Below are positions 11,130 to 21,012 of a DNA stretch of 64,000 bases, piece after piece. The notes beneath the pieces were generated by a model, which was given only the letters and a program-made list of their open reading frames with translations, was not told the DNA's origin and ran no database searches. Each line of letters starts with the position of its first letter. The stretch's first letter is position 1. Made by a program: the position numbers and the translations under genes. The DNA is from Lepturacanthus savala (Eukaryota; Chordata; Actinopteri; Scombriformes; Trichiuridae), in NCBI GenBank assembly GCA_030544235.1, contig CM060471.1, positions 10,835,348-10,899,347 of the forward strand, given 5' to 3'.

Positions 11130-11890
11130 GTGTCCTGATTTATTTCTATAAATATTAGTCAGAGACAACACAAGTCCTAAAGCTTTGGGATTCCAGTGAA
11201 CCACAGTGAGAGATATTATCTACAATTGGTGAAAACATAGGACAGTGGCGAACCTTCACAGGAGTGGCTGACAAACCAAAATTATCCCAGGAGTGCAGCA
11301 ATGACTCATTTAAGAAATCACAAAGAGCCCACAACAACATTCAAAGAACTGCAGGCCTCAAATGCCTCAGTTAAGGTCAGTGATCATAACTCCACTATAA
11401 GAAAGAGGCTGGGAAAAAATGTGTTGAGTGAGTGAGTTCCAAGACCAATTGATGGTCTGGGGCTGTTTTGCTGCTTCAGGACCTGGAAGACTTGCTGTGA
11501 TAAATGGAACCATGAATTCTGGTGTCTACCAAAAAATCCTGAAGGAGAATGTCCAGCCATCCATTTGTGACCTCAAGCTAAAACCAACTTGAGTTCTACA
11601 GCAGGACAATGATCCAAAACACACCAGCAAGTCCACCTCTGAAGGACTGAAGAAAAACAAAATGAAGACTTTGAAGTGGCCCAGCCACGTTGAAAAGGCG
11701 GTTCATGCTCAAAAACGCTCTAATGTGACTGAATTACAACAATTCCTCCACAGTACTGTAAGAGACAACCACTTTTTCACACAGGGCTTCATTTAAAAAA
11801 CGCAGGTGTTGTCTCTCTAATGTTTAAATTTGTTTGATGATCTGAAACATTGAGTGTGTCAAATATGAAAAAATAAGAACAACAATAAGA
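11130..11890 (+). mobile_element. Internally deleted Tc1-like element
   Basis: Recognisable fish Tc1 blocks in order: GGGATTCCAGTGAACCACAG (DNA-binding region), AACTGCAGGCCTCA, TGGTCTGGGGCTGTTTTGCT, CAGCAGGACAATGATCCAAA (second catalytic Asp, QQDNDPKHTS), then AAAAGGCGGTTCATGCTC and a 3' part with CACTTTTTCACACAGGGC. The segment around the first Asp is missing (junction near 11440), and the block encoding SQSPDLNPIE with the catalytic Glu is missing (junction near 11690, where the Pro-Ser codons run straight into the Lys-Ala-Val-His block). It cannot encode a transposase. The left end abuts a TA microsatellite and the right end lies about 10 bp from another. Confidence 0.9.
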
Positions 11891-11898
11891 ACAAGTGT

Positions 11899-11901
<3 letters not shown>

Positions 11902-11965
<64 letters not shown>
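11902..11965. repeat. (TA)n microsatellite
   Basis: Uninterrupted TA dinucleotides, just right of the Tc1 copy. Confidence 0.98.
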
Positions 11966-11967
<2 letters not shown>

Positions 11968-12960
11968 GTTTAGGGGCAAAAGGGCATCATTTTGAGAGAG
12001 TAAAAAAAGGATGGAGAAAGAGAAGAGAGAACTCTTACAGATAGAATAGGGCTTTGTGACTCTATGAGCTCAGACCCTAATAAGGACCAAAGCTGATGCC
12101 TATGTAAGAACTTTCACAGAAAGTCCCATCTAAAAATCCGAAGAATATATCTGTATCCTTCAGACATATATGCTGAGTCCAATCCTTGTTGTTTAAGGAC
12201 TTCATGTCCCTTATTTCTGTCTAAGTTGCCTTTGAGAGTGAGAAAGAAAAAAATAGTAATCTGTCAGCTGCAAGATGTTGGTTTTCTTTCATTTGCTGTA
12301 AAGCTGATCTGAAGAACTCAGGCTCTTGTTGTCTACAGCTCTGATGGACTCTTTAAAACATTTTAAGATCCTGTGTGGCAGTTCTGTAAAAGTATTAGAA
12401 TATTTTTTGTGGCTTTGGGACTTTATGACCATCAGCAGTTTCTGGTTTTATGCTCTGAAGTTTCGTAACGTGCTATTGTTGGATTTGTGTGACTCGTCTG
12501 CTACTTTGGACAATATAGATTTCTTCTGATTTCCTGACTTGTTTTACTGAAAAGGCTATTATTCATTGTAATGTTTCATTCATTGTCAATGATTATCTGT
12601 GTCTGGAGTTTGTTGACTTCAGCGCACGCAATATCTATTTTCTGCTGCTTGGCATCTAAATGGTGATACAAAACAGAGTTTGATCATGTTGTGAAGTAGC
12701 GTGGGATCATGGGAGTTGTTGTAATTACTGCTCTACAGTCTTAGAATTATCCCAGTGATTAAAACTGGCAAAAACACAATAAATCAGTTTATCTGCGACT
12801 GAACTAATACTAATGTTTGTTCACCAGACATCTAATTACTAAAATCCTTCAAAATTAAAATATATAATTAAAACATGATCAAGACATAAAAATATGTAAA
12901 TATGTGGCATAAACCTGATAAAGAGTAGATTTTATGATCATCAGGATCTTTTGTGTGTTA
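11966..12960. other. Intronic stretch, nothing recognised
   Basis: No supported gene, RNA or repeat. Short open frames have no motif. Confidence 0.55.
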
Positions 12961-13622
12961 GGATGGCAACTAAGGACGAACAATTATTATAAGTCTATAG
13001 AAACGAATAACCTGTTTAAGCTGTTCATAAAATGCTGTTTTCCAAAGCACAATCAAGAACAGTCCACAACCCAAAGATCATCCGTTTGCTATTATAGAAG
13101 ACTAAATAAACCAGAAAATAATCAGATTTGAGAAGCTGGAACCAGAGAATTTGGACATTTTCTCCTTAAAAATGACTCAAATTGATTATTCATGGGCGAC
13201 ACGGTGGCGCCGGGGTTAGCGCTGTTGCCTCACAGCAAGAAGGTCGCAGGTTCAAGACCTCCTTGGTCCGGGGTCTGGGACCTTTCTGTGTGGAATTTGC
13301 ATGTTCTCCCCGTCTCTGTGTGGGTTTTCACCGGGTACTCCGGCTTCCTCCCACAGTCCAAAAACATGCTGAGGTTAATTGGAGACTCTAAATTGCCCAT
13401 AGGTGTGAGTGTGTGAGTGAATGATGTGTGTGCCCCACGATTGGCTGGCGACCATCTGGGGTGTATCCCTGCCTCTCGCCGTAACGCGCTGGGATTGGCT
13501 CCAGCAGACCCCTGCGACCCTAATGAGGAATAAGCAGGTATAGAAAATGACTGACTGACTGACTGATTATTCATTATCAAAATAATTGCTTATTAATGTG
13601 ATAGTTGGCAACTAATCAATAC
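12961..13622. repeat. MITE family A copy split by a SINE
   Basis: Left part 12961-13193 starts with a decayed terminus (GGATGGCAACTAAGGACGA) and carries AACAGTCCACAACCCAAAGA, TATTATAGAAGACTAAA and GAGAAGCTGGAACCAGAGAA. Right part 13575-13622 resumes with TATCAAAATAATTG and GATAGTTGGCAACTAATCAA. The SINE between is flanked by TGATTATTCAT on both sides. Confidence 0.85.
13194..13563 (+). mobile_element. tRNA-derived SINE-like element, copy 2 (full length)
   Basis: Same family as 6600-6962, 370 bp, with A-box-like TGGCGCCGGGGTTAGCGC and B-box-like GGTTCAAGACCTCC in the head, and ending in a short TGAC repeat. A perfect 11-bp target-site duplication TGATTATTCAT lies at 13183-13193 and 13564-13574. 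It inserted into a MITE family A copy. Confidence 0.92.
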
Positions 13623-14920
13623 ATGTAAGGACACAACTCAACAACATATATAATATAGATCGGGTAATTTTTAAACATTTTAAAATGGAAATGTTACACA
13701 TTGGGCCTTAATGGTTGACATTGGGCGTCCTGGTCTGTACGTTTCATTTCACAAAGACCAGTTTGTGCTTCGCAGTCCTTTAAACGTTCAGTAGCTTTGA
13801 GGAGGATTTGACTAAGATTAATCGCTCTTTGGTTCAGGAGGGGAGATGGTTACTGACCTCTAATCCAAACTGTAGTCACAGTTCTTTTCTTTTTACAGGA
13901 AGTGTCAGCCTGAGTGAGCTGAGGATTGACCCTTGGCAGGTGGTCACAGCTCATATCACTGCAGAGGAGAAGGTTATTTTTTCAGCCCTTTTATAAGTAC
14001 AAATAGAAGTGGGGTCGACGACAGTGTGAAGATGTCGGCTCGCTATTGTCTAAATGCACCAGGTCAGTGTTCTCTACTTGAGCAGGTTAGTAAATGCATT
14101 TGTTTCATTTGTACACTGGTGAGCTGAGTGGTTGAGATCTCAGCTTTTTAACACTGATGGACTGATGTGTGCTTTGCAGCACTTAGGTGAAGAATGTATT
14201 TCGTCCTTCAGCCGATGTTTCTGAGTGGTTGGAATGTGTTTTCTAGCAGGATCCTTGCTGCAGTATAGATTCATACAGGCTGGTTTAGTCTCTGAAAACA
14301 CCCCTTACACTGTCATTTCTAAGGCCCACCTCCTTTACTGTTAATGTTTGTTATTGGTTGCAGCAAAACATTGAAGCTTGAAGACATGATTATGGTGTAA
14401 GGGTGAATATAGGCGGTGTTTAAAAAAAAAAAGACTAAATCCCTTGAAATCAATTAGTGAGGCTGGTTTCAGTCGGGATTAACTGCTCTTCTGATTTGAC
14501 TGTGAAAGCAGCTTCAAGAGCCCAATAGCAGCCTGTTACTCTGACAGACAGCTGCTGAGTGGAGACGCTTCACTGACATGTGAATTCTCTCCCATGCTGG
14601 TCTCACTGACCTTGGAGGGTTGAACACCATAAAGAATATTTAAAATTTCTCTCTTTTTCTGTCTGACTGTCTTTCTTTACCTCTCTCTCTTCTTGTTTTT
14701 TCCCTTTGCCCATACTGACAGAACCTCGGAGTAAAACTGCCTCATCTCTCTACTTAGTGCTGTCCTGCTGACTCCCTAAATCTGTCTCCTTTTCACGCCA
14801 GTGTCTGTAATTATCTTTTTCCTCATCCTTCTCCTCCACTTATCCAATGATGTAAGTTATGACAAGAACAGATCCAGTAACCCGATGTTTTTTGCATACA
14901 ACAACATATTTGTCATCTAT
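13623..14920. other. Intronic stretch, nothing recognised
   Basis: Contains a pyrimidine-rich tract ending in CAG at about 13900 on the plus strand, antisense to slc39a11, without a convincing donor after it. An imperfect inverted pair (about 14302-14313 with 14393-14405, CCCTTACAC core) may mark a decayed small repeat. Confidence 0.5.
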
Positions 14921-14961
14921 AATTATTTGATGAGCACGTTCCTGATGCTCATCAAATAATT
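14921..14961. repeat. 16-bp perfect inverted repeat (hairpin)
   Basis: AATTATTTGATGAGCA at 14921-14936 pairs perfectly with 14946-14961 across a 9-nt loop. Confidence 0.95.
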
Positions 14962-15531
14962 GATGATTATTTTCCTTTTAAATTTGTGTGTGATACATGT
15001 GATATTCATGATTTTCAGTGAGATTTGCTTTGCTATTTAAAAAGCTGAGAAAAAGCACTAGTTGAAATGTTTGTGCATTAAGTTTAATTATATTTTATAT
15101 GAAGTAGAAAATAGGGCAGGTGGATTTAAATTAAGTTATATAACACAGGTGCAAGGTTTTTTGTTTTCGCAGCTTATGGTTTCAGCCATTCTGACTATTC
15201 ATGGTGTTTTTGTTTGTTTTAGGATGGAGAATAATCATCTAACGATGGTTGCTGATTTCATTTCCCATCTCGCAGAGCATTGAGTGCACGTGTGTGTCCT
15301 TTCACACTAACACATGCCGACATCACACACATCTCACTCAGCTGCCACCTGGTGTCTTGCATCAGCTCGAGGACTTATAAGCAACATCCCTGGATAATAA
15401 ACAACAGTTTAACTGTGATATAGTACTATTGACACACAGTCCCAAATGAGCCACTCACATCAGCTGCAGTGAGATGCCATTACCACCTGACAAAACCTGC
15501 TGAAACACAGGTGCATTCAAAAATGAAAACA
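14962..15531. other. Intronic stretch, nothing recognised
   Basis: No supported feature. Confidence 0.5.
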
Positions 15532-15839
15532 GCTCACGCAGGTTCCAGACCTCTGGGGTGGGACCTTTCTGTGTGGAGTTTGCATATTCTCTCCGTGTCT
15601 GCGTGGGTTTTCACCGGGTACTCCGGCTTCCTCCCACAGTCCAAAAACATGCTGAGGTTAATTGGAGACTCTAAATTGCCTGTAGGTGTGAGTATGTGAG
15701 TGAATGGTGTGTGTGCCCCACGACAGGCTGACAACAATCTGGGGTGTATCCCTGCCTCTCGCCTGTAATGCACTGGGATAGGCTCCAGCAGACCCCTGCG
15801 ACCCTAATGAGGAATAAGTGGCTATAGAAGATGACTGAA
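15532..15839 (+). mobile_element. tRNA-derived SINE-like element, copy 3 (5' truncated)
   Basis: Begins inside the head at the B-box-like region (GCAGGTTCCAGACCTC) and continues with the body and tail of the 6600 family to GAATAAGTGGCTATAGAAGA. The A-box half is missing, as in incomplete reverse transcription. I see no clear target-site duplication. Confidence 0.85.
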
Positions 15840-17221
15840 AGAATGATGGTGAGTAACATTACAATATCAGAGTAGACATTTTCTTTATCTGGTTGTAGTT
15901 CAGGAATAATTTCAAAACAGCATAGTGTAACTGCACAAAAGCATTTTAATACAAATAAATGCTAGTTTCATTATCTCAAATACTGTATATCCACTTAAAG
16001 CTGCAGTAATCAGTATCTATTGATTTTAATATGTAAGCAATGGGTCAAATACTCTATGTAAAAGGCGTCACTTGCATTTGTGCTAAGTTTGGTGCATTTA
16101 CATTAATGCTTGATGCACAAATATTGCTGAATGTGCATCGTCCCAATTCAAGAAAGAAAGAAAGAAAGAAAGAATGAAAGTCTTAACAGTGAATAGCACC
16201 AGGAGTTCATAATGTATACATTTAAATAGTCTCAGGGTTGGAAAGTTCAATAATTTCTGTCTCTGCTTAACCAGCTTTTGGCTTTGTCAGAGCCTATTAA
16301 AACTGACCAGATTGATAAAACACCTTTGCTCTGCTAACTGCAGCTTCCACTGCTGCTCAGTCCAGTCAGAGCTGTCTGCTAGTGGCTGCTCAGCCTCTCT
16401 TGGGCTTAAGACTCATATTTAAGGTCTCCTCACCTACACTGTCCAGGCCATTGCAACTATTACTTCATTCACAGCTCTTACTCTGTATTCTCTGAGGAGC
16501 TGCTGCCAAAACGTTTATTGCACTGAAAAAAATATTAGCACTAGAATACAGAACATTGCATGAAAAACGCTGAGTGACTGAACAGAGTGGGAGAAATGAA
16601 TCATTCCTAGATTTCTCCTGACAGCCCCCATTTATAATAGTTAGTCAGGTGGCGAAAGGCACTGATCACTGACATTATCAGCAGTCAAGTTGCTAATGGT
16701 CCCTTACATGGTCTGAATGGTGTGGGTGCAGATCCTGTCAGTCAAAGATGGACATGGAGGAATAGGGTCTGATGGGTTTGAACAAAGACATTTAATGAAA
16801 CTCAGAGTGAGGGGATGGAAATAGGATAGGAAGATGGATTTATGTGACACAAGGAGACTGAGGCAAATCAAAGGAGATTCAGGGTTCAGTATGAGATGGA
16901 GGCGATGGAGTAGAGAGAAGGAGGGAGATGATAGAAAAGCAGAAATGATGACTATGATTTGCACAGGCCAGTGTTCAGAGGAAGGAGACTCCACTGTTCA
17001 CAGGATGTTTGTCACGTCACATTGTGCATTGATCATTTTAACTGACCATAACTTTTCCTAAGTGTTTTTTGTACCTAAACATAACCACACATTAACCCAA
17101 GTGTTGCCAGTCTGTGTATTATTTGTTTTTCCAAAAAACAAAACAAAAACAAAAATATCTATCAATTATAGTCAATTCCAGGTCACTAAACTTGTTATAG
17201 ATCAACAATAGATAAAATAGG
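15840..17221. other. Intronic stretch with a short (AAAG)n
   Basis: An (AAAG)n run at about 16151-16175. Otherwise no feature. An A/C-rich run (CAAAACAAAAACAAAAA) lies at about 17138-17155. Confidence 0.55.
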
Positions 17222-17730
17222 AAATGGGGATGGGAATCGAGAACCGGTTCCTGTAGAGAACCGGTTCAGTGTTTATCAATTCCATGGAATCGTTTGGCAG
17301 TTTATCTAACGATTCTCTTATCGATTCCAAGCTGCATGAATGTACGTCACGTAACTTACGCAACGTAAGATAGGCACGCTCAATTCCAGCAAGCACGACT
17401 AATTACGTGATGACGTTACGCAGGTTTAGCACATTGTAAACAACAATAGCGCCCACCGGATTCAAAAACTCCAAAGTTTGGCTTCACTTTATGAAAACTG
17501 ATGGCAACAGGGCGACTTGTAGTACTGCAAAATGGACATAACTGCGTTGGGAGGGAACACAACAAATATGCGCAAATATTTGCGCACACAACATGGTCAT
17601 GGTCAACATTACGTTCAAGGAGTGTCGTGTTTTTGACGCTTCGGAGTAATACATATCAACCTAGCAGCAGCTGCAGTAGCCAAGCTATCACCTCTATGGT
17701 TACGAAAGGCAACTCTGGTAAGTAGGTATC
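17222..17730 (+). pseudogene. 5' part of a ZBED-like hAT transposon, BED-finger remnant
   Basis: Starts with the characteristic GGGAATCGAGAACCGGTTCC and repeated ACCGGTTC and ATCGATTCC-like motifs of a fish hAT terminal region. From about 17448 the plus strand encodes IAPTGFKNSKVWLHFMKTDG, then CS-x-CKMDIT, then NTTNMRKYLRTQH, the pattern of a BED zinc finger as in ZBED1-like hAT transposases. A single-base loss between the two Cys codons breaks the frame, and a His of the finger is Tyr (MRKYLRTQH). Nothing of the catalytic domain follows, so this is a truncated, inactive copy. The BED domain would bind the transposon ends. Confidence 0.8.
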
Positions 17731-18664
17731 CCACTGCATATGTGCTTGCTCAGCCTTCCACTGTAGACCGGGTTGGATTTGCAGTTGCTGATTCTCTTTA
17801 CCACAGTGCAGGATGAGATTGAACACATACATTACCTCCCCCAGTGACCTCTCAGGCCTGAGCAGAGAGAAATACCAGAAGCGGAGGTGGAAATGAGCCA
17901 GAGCCTTGGTGGAACTAACTCACTTTACTGATTAGCTGTCACGACACAGCTGCTCAAATGGTGCCAATTAAATATCCACAAAATGGAGAGCTTCTTTCTC
18001 AACACAAAGCCAGCCCACATCTATCCTCTGATGGGAACAGCAGCTGCACAATGCCTGGTCCATGGTGGTTCTGAAGGGCCATTTGTTCACACTGGGGTCA
18101 GGTATTGTCCCCAACGCAAACCTTTGCTTGTCTTTTGTGTTCCATTTTCCATCTTGGTGTCCAAAGTCAACACGGATATAACGGAGATGGGTCAGAGACC
18201 ACTGTCTTAAATCTCTAATCTCTCATTAGTTAGTGCTCCTGTTGATGCACATTCTGAAATGCAACTTCTCGATTCAAATGTGCAGTTCATTTAATGAGCT
18301 CAAGTCACGGCTCAATATGAGCATGACTAAACCAGCTTTATTTGTATTTAAAAGACACAGAATGAGTCTGAAATTAGGGAAATCCTCCATCAGGAGACAT
18401 TCTGCTCATCTGCGTGTCCATGAGGCTTGTTATGTACATGTGCTTGTTCATTTGACAAACACAGTTTAAATAATGACATTAATAAAGGCTGTGTTCTGTT
18501 CTCCTGTGCCAGCTCCAGGGCTCTGGAATTGCAGATGCTGGCTCACTGTCAATATTTACTGGCACCTCCATGAATATCATTGTTATTGTTATTAATTACT
18601 GCACTTGTGCCTTTTTCTGCATTAAAAATCAAGCCTTCAGTCTTCAATTAGATCAGGCTTTAGG
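17731..18664. other. Intronic stretch, nothing recognised
   Basis: No supported feature; the open frames at 17983 and 18233 lack recognisable domains. Confidence 0.5.
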
Positions 18665-18874
18665 ATTAAAGGTGCACTGTGTGAGATTTGGTGAAATTTA
18701 TCTGAACAGGTTTGTTAGAACTATAATAAAATATTTAAGTATATGATTCAATTAAGACAAACCAAACAATGACTCTAGAGACAGATGTTAAAAGCCTCCT
18801 ATGTTTTGAGTTCTCAATTGGTTGCAACCTGCAAACTCATTAGAAGCCAGCAGAACAGATACTACACCTTTAAT
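18665..18874. repeat. MITE-like repeat, family C (copy 2)
   Basis: Termini ATTAAAGGTGCACT (18665-18678) and the inverse ACTACACCTTTAAT (18861-18874) pair at 12 of 14. The interior includes GCAGAACAGATA, shared with the copy at 54745. Confidence 0.7.
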
Positions 18875-20113
18875 GGAACCTAATTAAAGGGTTAATTTTT
18901 GGTTGTGAAACAGTCTTATGTTAATGTGGGTCTAATGTGGGAATCTATTTCACTCACACTTTTTTATGTATCTGTTTTTGACAAATGTTGTTTCTTCTTT
19001 ATTCGTTTATTTAACTTCCTTGGAATGATGAAATAATTTACTGCAGTAGCCTACGCCACTGACAAGAGACAGACGAAAGGAGAGATGGAGAGAAAAATTA
19101 AAATAAATGACTTCCCTTATTGGTAGGCATTGTCCTGTTTTCAAAACACCTGGGAAGGTCTTCTAACTGGTGGACAACTGCTTTAACTCAGAGCCACAGC
19201 AGGACACCCCAAATTAATTCATTAGAAACTCCCTAAAAAACTTTTAACAGGGAAAAACAAGAAGAAACTTCAGGAAGCGCAACGGAGGAGGATCCTCTTC
19301 CTTGCAACAGATGTTTGTACATGGTAGAAGGCAAATTACAGGATGCAGCTCACTGATGTCAGTGAATATAGAGGGACTAGTGACAGATTGGTTGAAAGTG
19401 AGAGACAGCCAGTGACAGAAAGTGGAAGACAACCACAACAGAAAAGAGAAGCTGTGATAGCAAGCGAGAGCCAGAGAGGCAGATGGAGAGAAAACTTCCA
19501 TGCGTCCATTGGCTGTCGTTGCCAGGCAACTGTCTGATACTGGCAGTGTGTGTGGACGATAGATATAGACAAATAGATATGAGATGACATCATATATCAT
19601 GGGATAAAAAGTCTTCCATCTTACCTGGGGACTGTTTCTGTTTCTAAAACATAAGGATTAGGAAAAAGCCTCATTAAACGGTCATTGTAATTATAAAGGA
19701 ATTTTGTAGATTTGCAGCGTAGTTTCATTAATTTATATATGTTTATTTATTTATTATCTGGATTTAATTATTTATTCATGTGAACTGACGATTTGAAATT
19801 GTGTGATTAATGTGAGGCGGAGTAACGGTGAATGAAAAGCATAATCACCTGATACACTGTGAGGTGATGGTAGAAGACTGTGAGTTCGTAAAAGACACAG
19901 ACCAATTGGGAAACTTTACTCTCTCACTAGGCTCCACAACATTTGGGAAGGAAAAGCTGCTTCTAGTCAGCATTGATGAATTGGTAGAAAATTACAAAGA
20001 TTACAGACAACATAAGCCTCCTGCAGCATAAACTTCAACCACAGCAAGTGAAAATGGACCCAGGAAAGACGGCTCGCAAGTCAGTAGGATATATCACATT
20101 AATTGGTCTATAT
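18875..20113. other. Intronic stretch, nothing recognised
   Basis: No supported feature. The overlapping open frames on both strands at 19240-19600 show no domain. Confidence 0.5.
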
Positions 20114-21012
20114 CGGGGGTCGGCAACCCGCTGGTACCGATGGGTCTGTGTATCACAGCGGGATTATCAGTGTGCGGTGCATCCCTTGTGCAAACCTGCC
20201 AGCGATATGCGCATCTTTAAGTGTGGATAGCCCTGTTTCCCATTTATATCACTTCAATAAATACACTGTGTTTCTCTATTAAATGTTTCTTATGGTTAAC
20301 GATAATTAGAGAGTAACAGCACATAGTAAACAAAGGATCACTTTGATAAGGACAGCGGAATCGTTGGCAATGTTGAAACAAATGCATTTTTCACCTCTTT
20401 AGTAGACATGAAAAATAAAGTTTGCTGTAGCTTTAAAATATGATTTTGGCTGAAAAGACAATCATCCCGCTTACTATCCATGCAGAAAAATAAAAAAAAA
20501 GAAAGAAAAATTTCTATTCTCTCATTGCAGTGTGAGGGTGGCACAGTGCTTCCACCCCGTGCCGGCACAATAGTTCATTCATTCAACAGTAATATCAGAT
20601 CGGATATCAGCTGTTATGGAAAGAGGAGGATTGTATTGTATTTTTTTTAATCCTCAAAATAAAAATGAACTAAAAATCTGATTTCTTTATTGTATTTCTA
20701 TAATTTCATCACTGCAACAAAATATAACACATGATGGAAGTTAAATTTAAAGCCGCAAACAGCAGAGTGTCATGTGGTGTGTCATTCTCACCAGGATGCA
20801 CTGCAGGGAAAATAAACATTTAATCATGAATGCCCACTGTGTATTTATAGCTTACTTAGTCATTTTGATAGTAGGCTAATATAGCTAATATACACTTACA
20901 GCCTGTATTGCCTTCATGTAAGGATTATATAAGGATTATAAACTATTTGCGGCTCTTTTTTTTTCTTTTGGTCCAATATGGCTCTTTGAACGCTTTGGGT
21001 TGCTGACCCCTG
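20114..21012. mobile_element. Non-autonomous hAT element, 899 bp
   Basis: Termini CGGGGGTCGGCAACCC and, inverted, GGGTTGCTGACCCCTG (reads CAGGGGTCAGCAACCC). An 8-bp target-site duplication, GTCTATAT at 20106-20113 and GTTTATAT at 21013-21020, matches at 7 of 8, as expected for hAT. The right end carries TTGCGGCTCTTTTT and GGTCCAATATGGCTCTTTGA, typical of a widespread vertebrate hAT terminal region. No transposase frame inside. Confidence 0.87.

Noticed and set aside
10875..11204. Open frame with a long Ile-Tyr run
   Set aside because: Translation of a TA microsatellite; the same applies at 61277-61846.
13182..13580. Open frames on both strands resembling proteins often annotated in fish
   Set aside because: They are the SINE-like repeat read in various frames; the same translated text recurs at 6579, 15469 and 43877.
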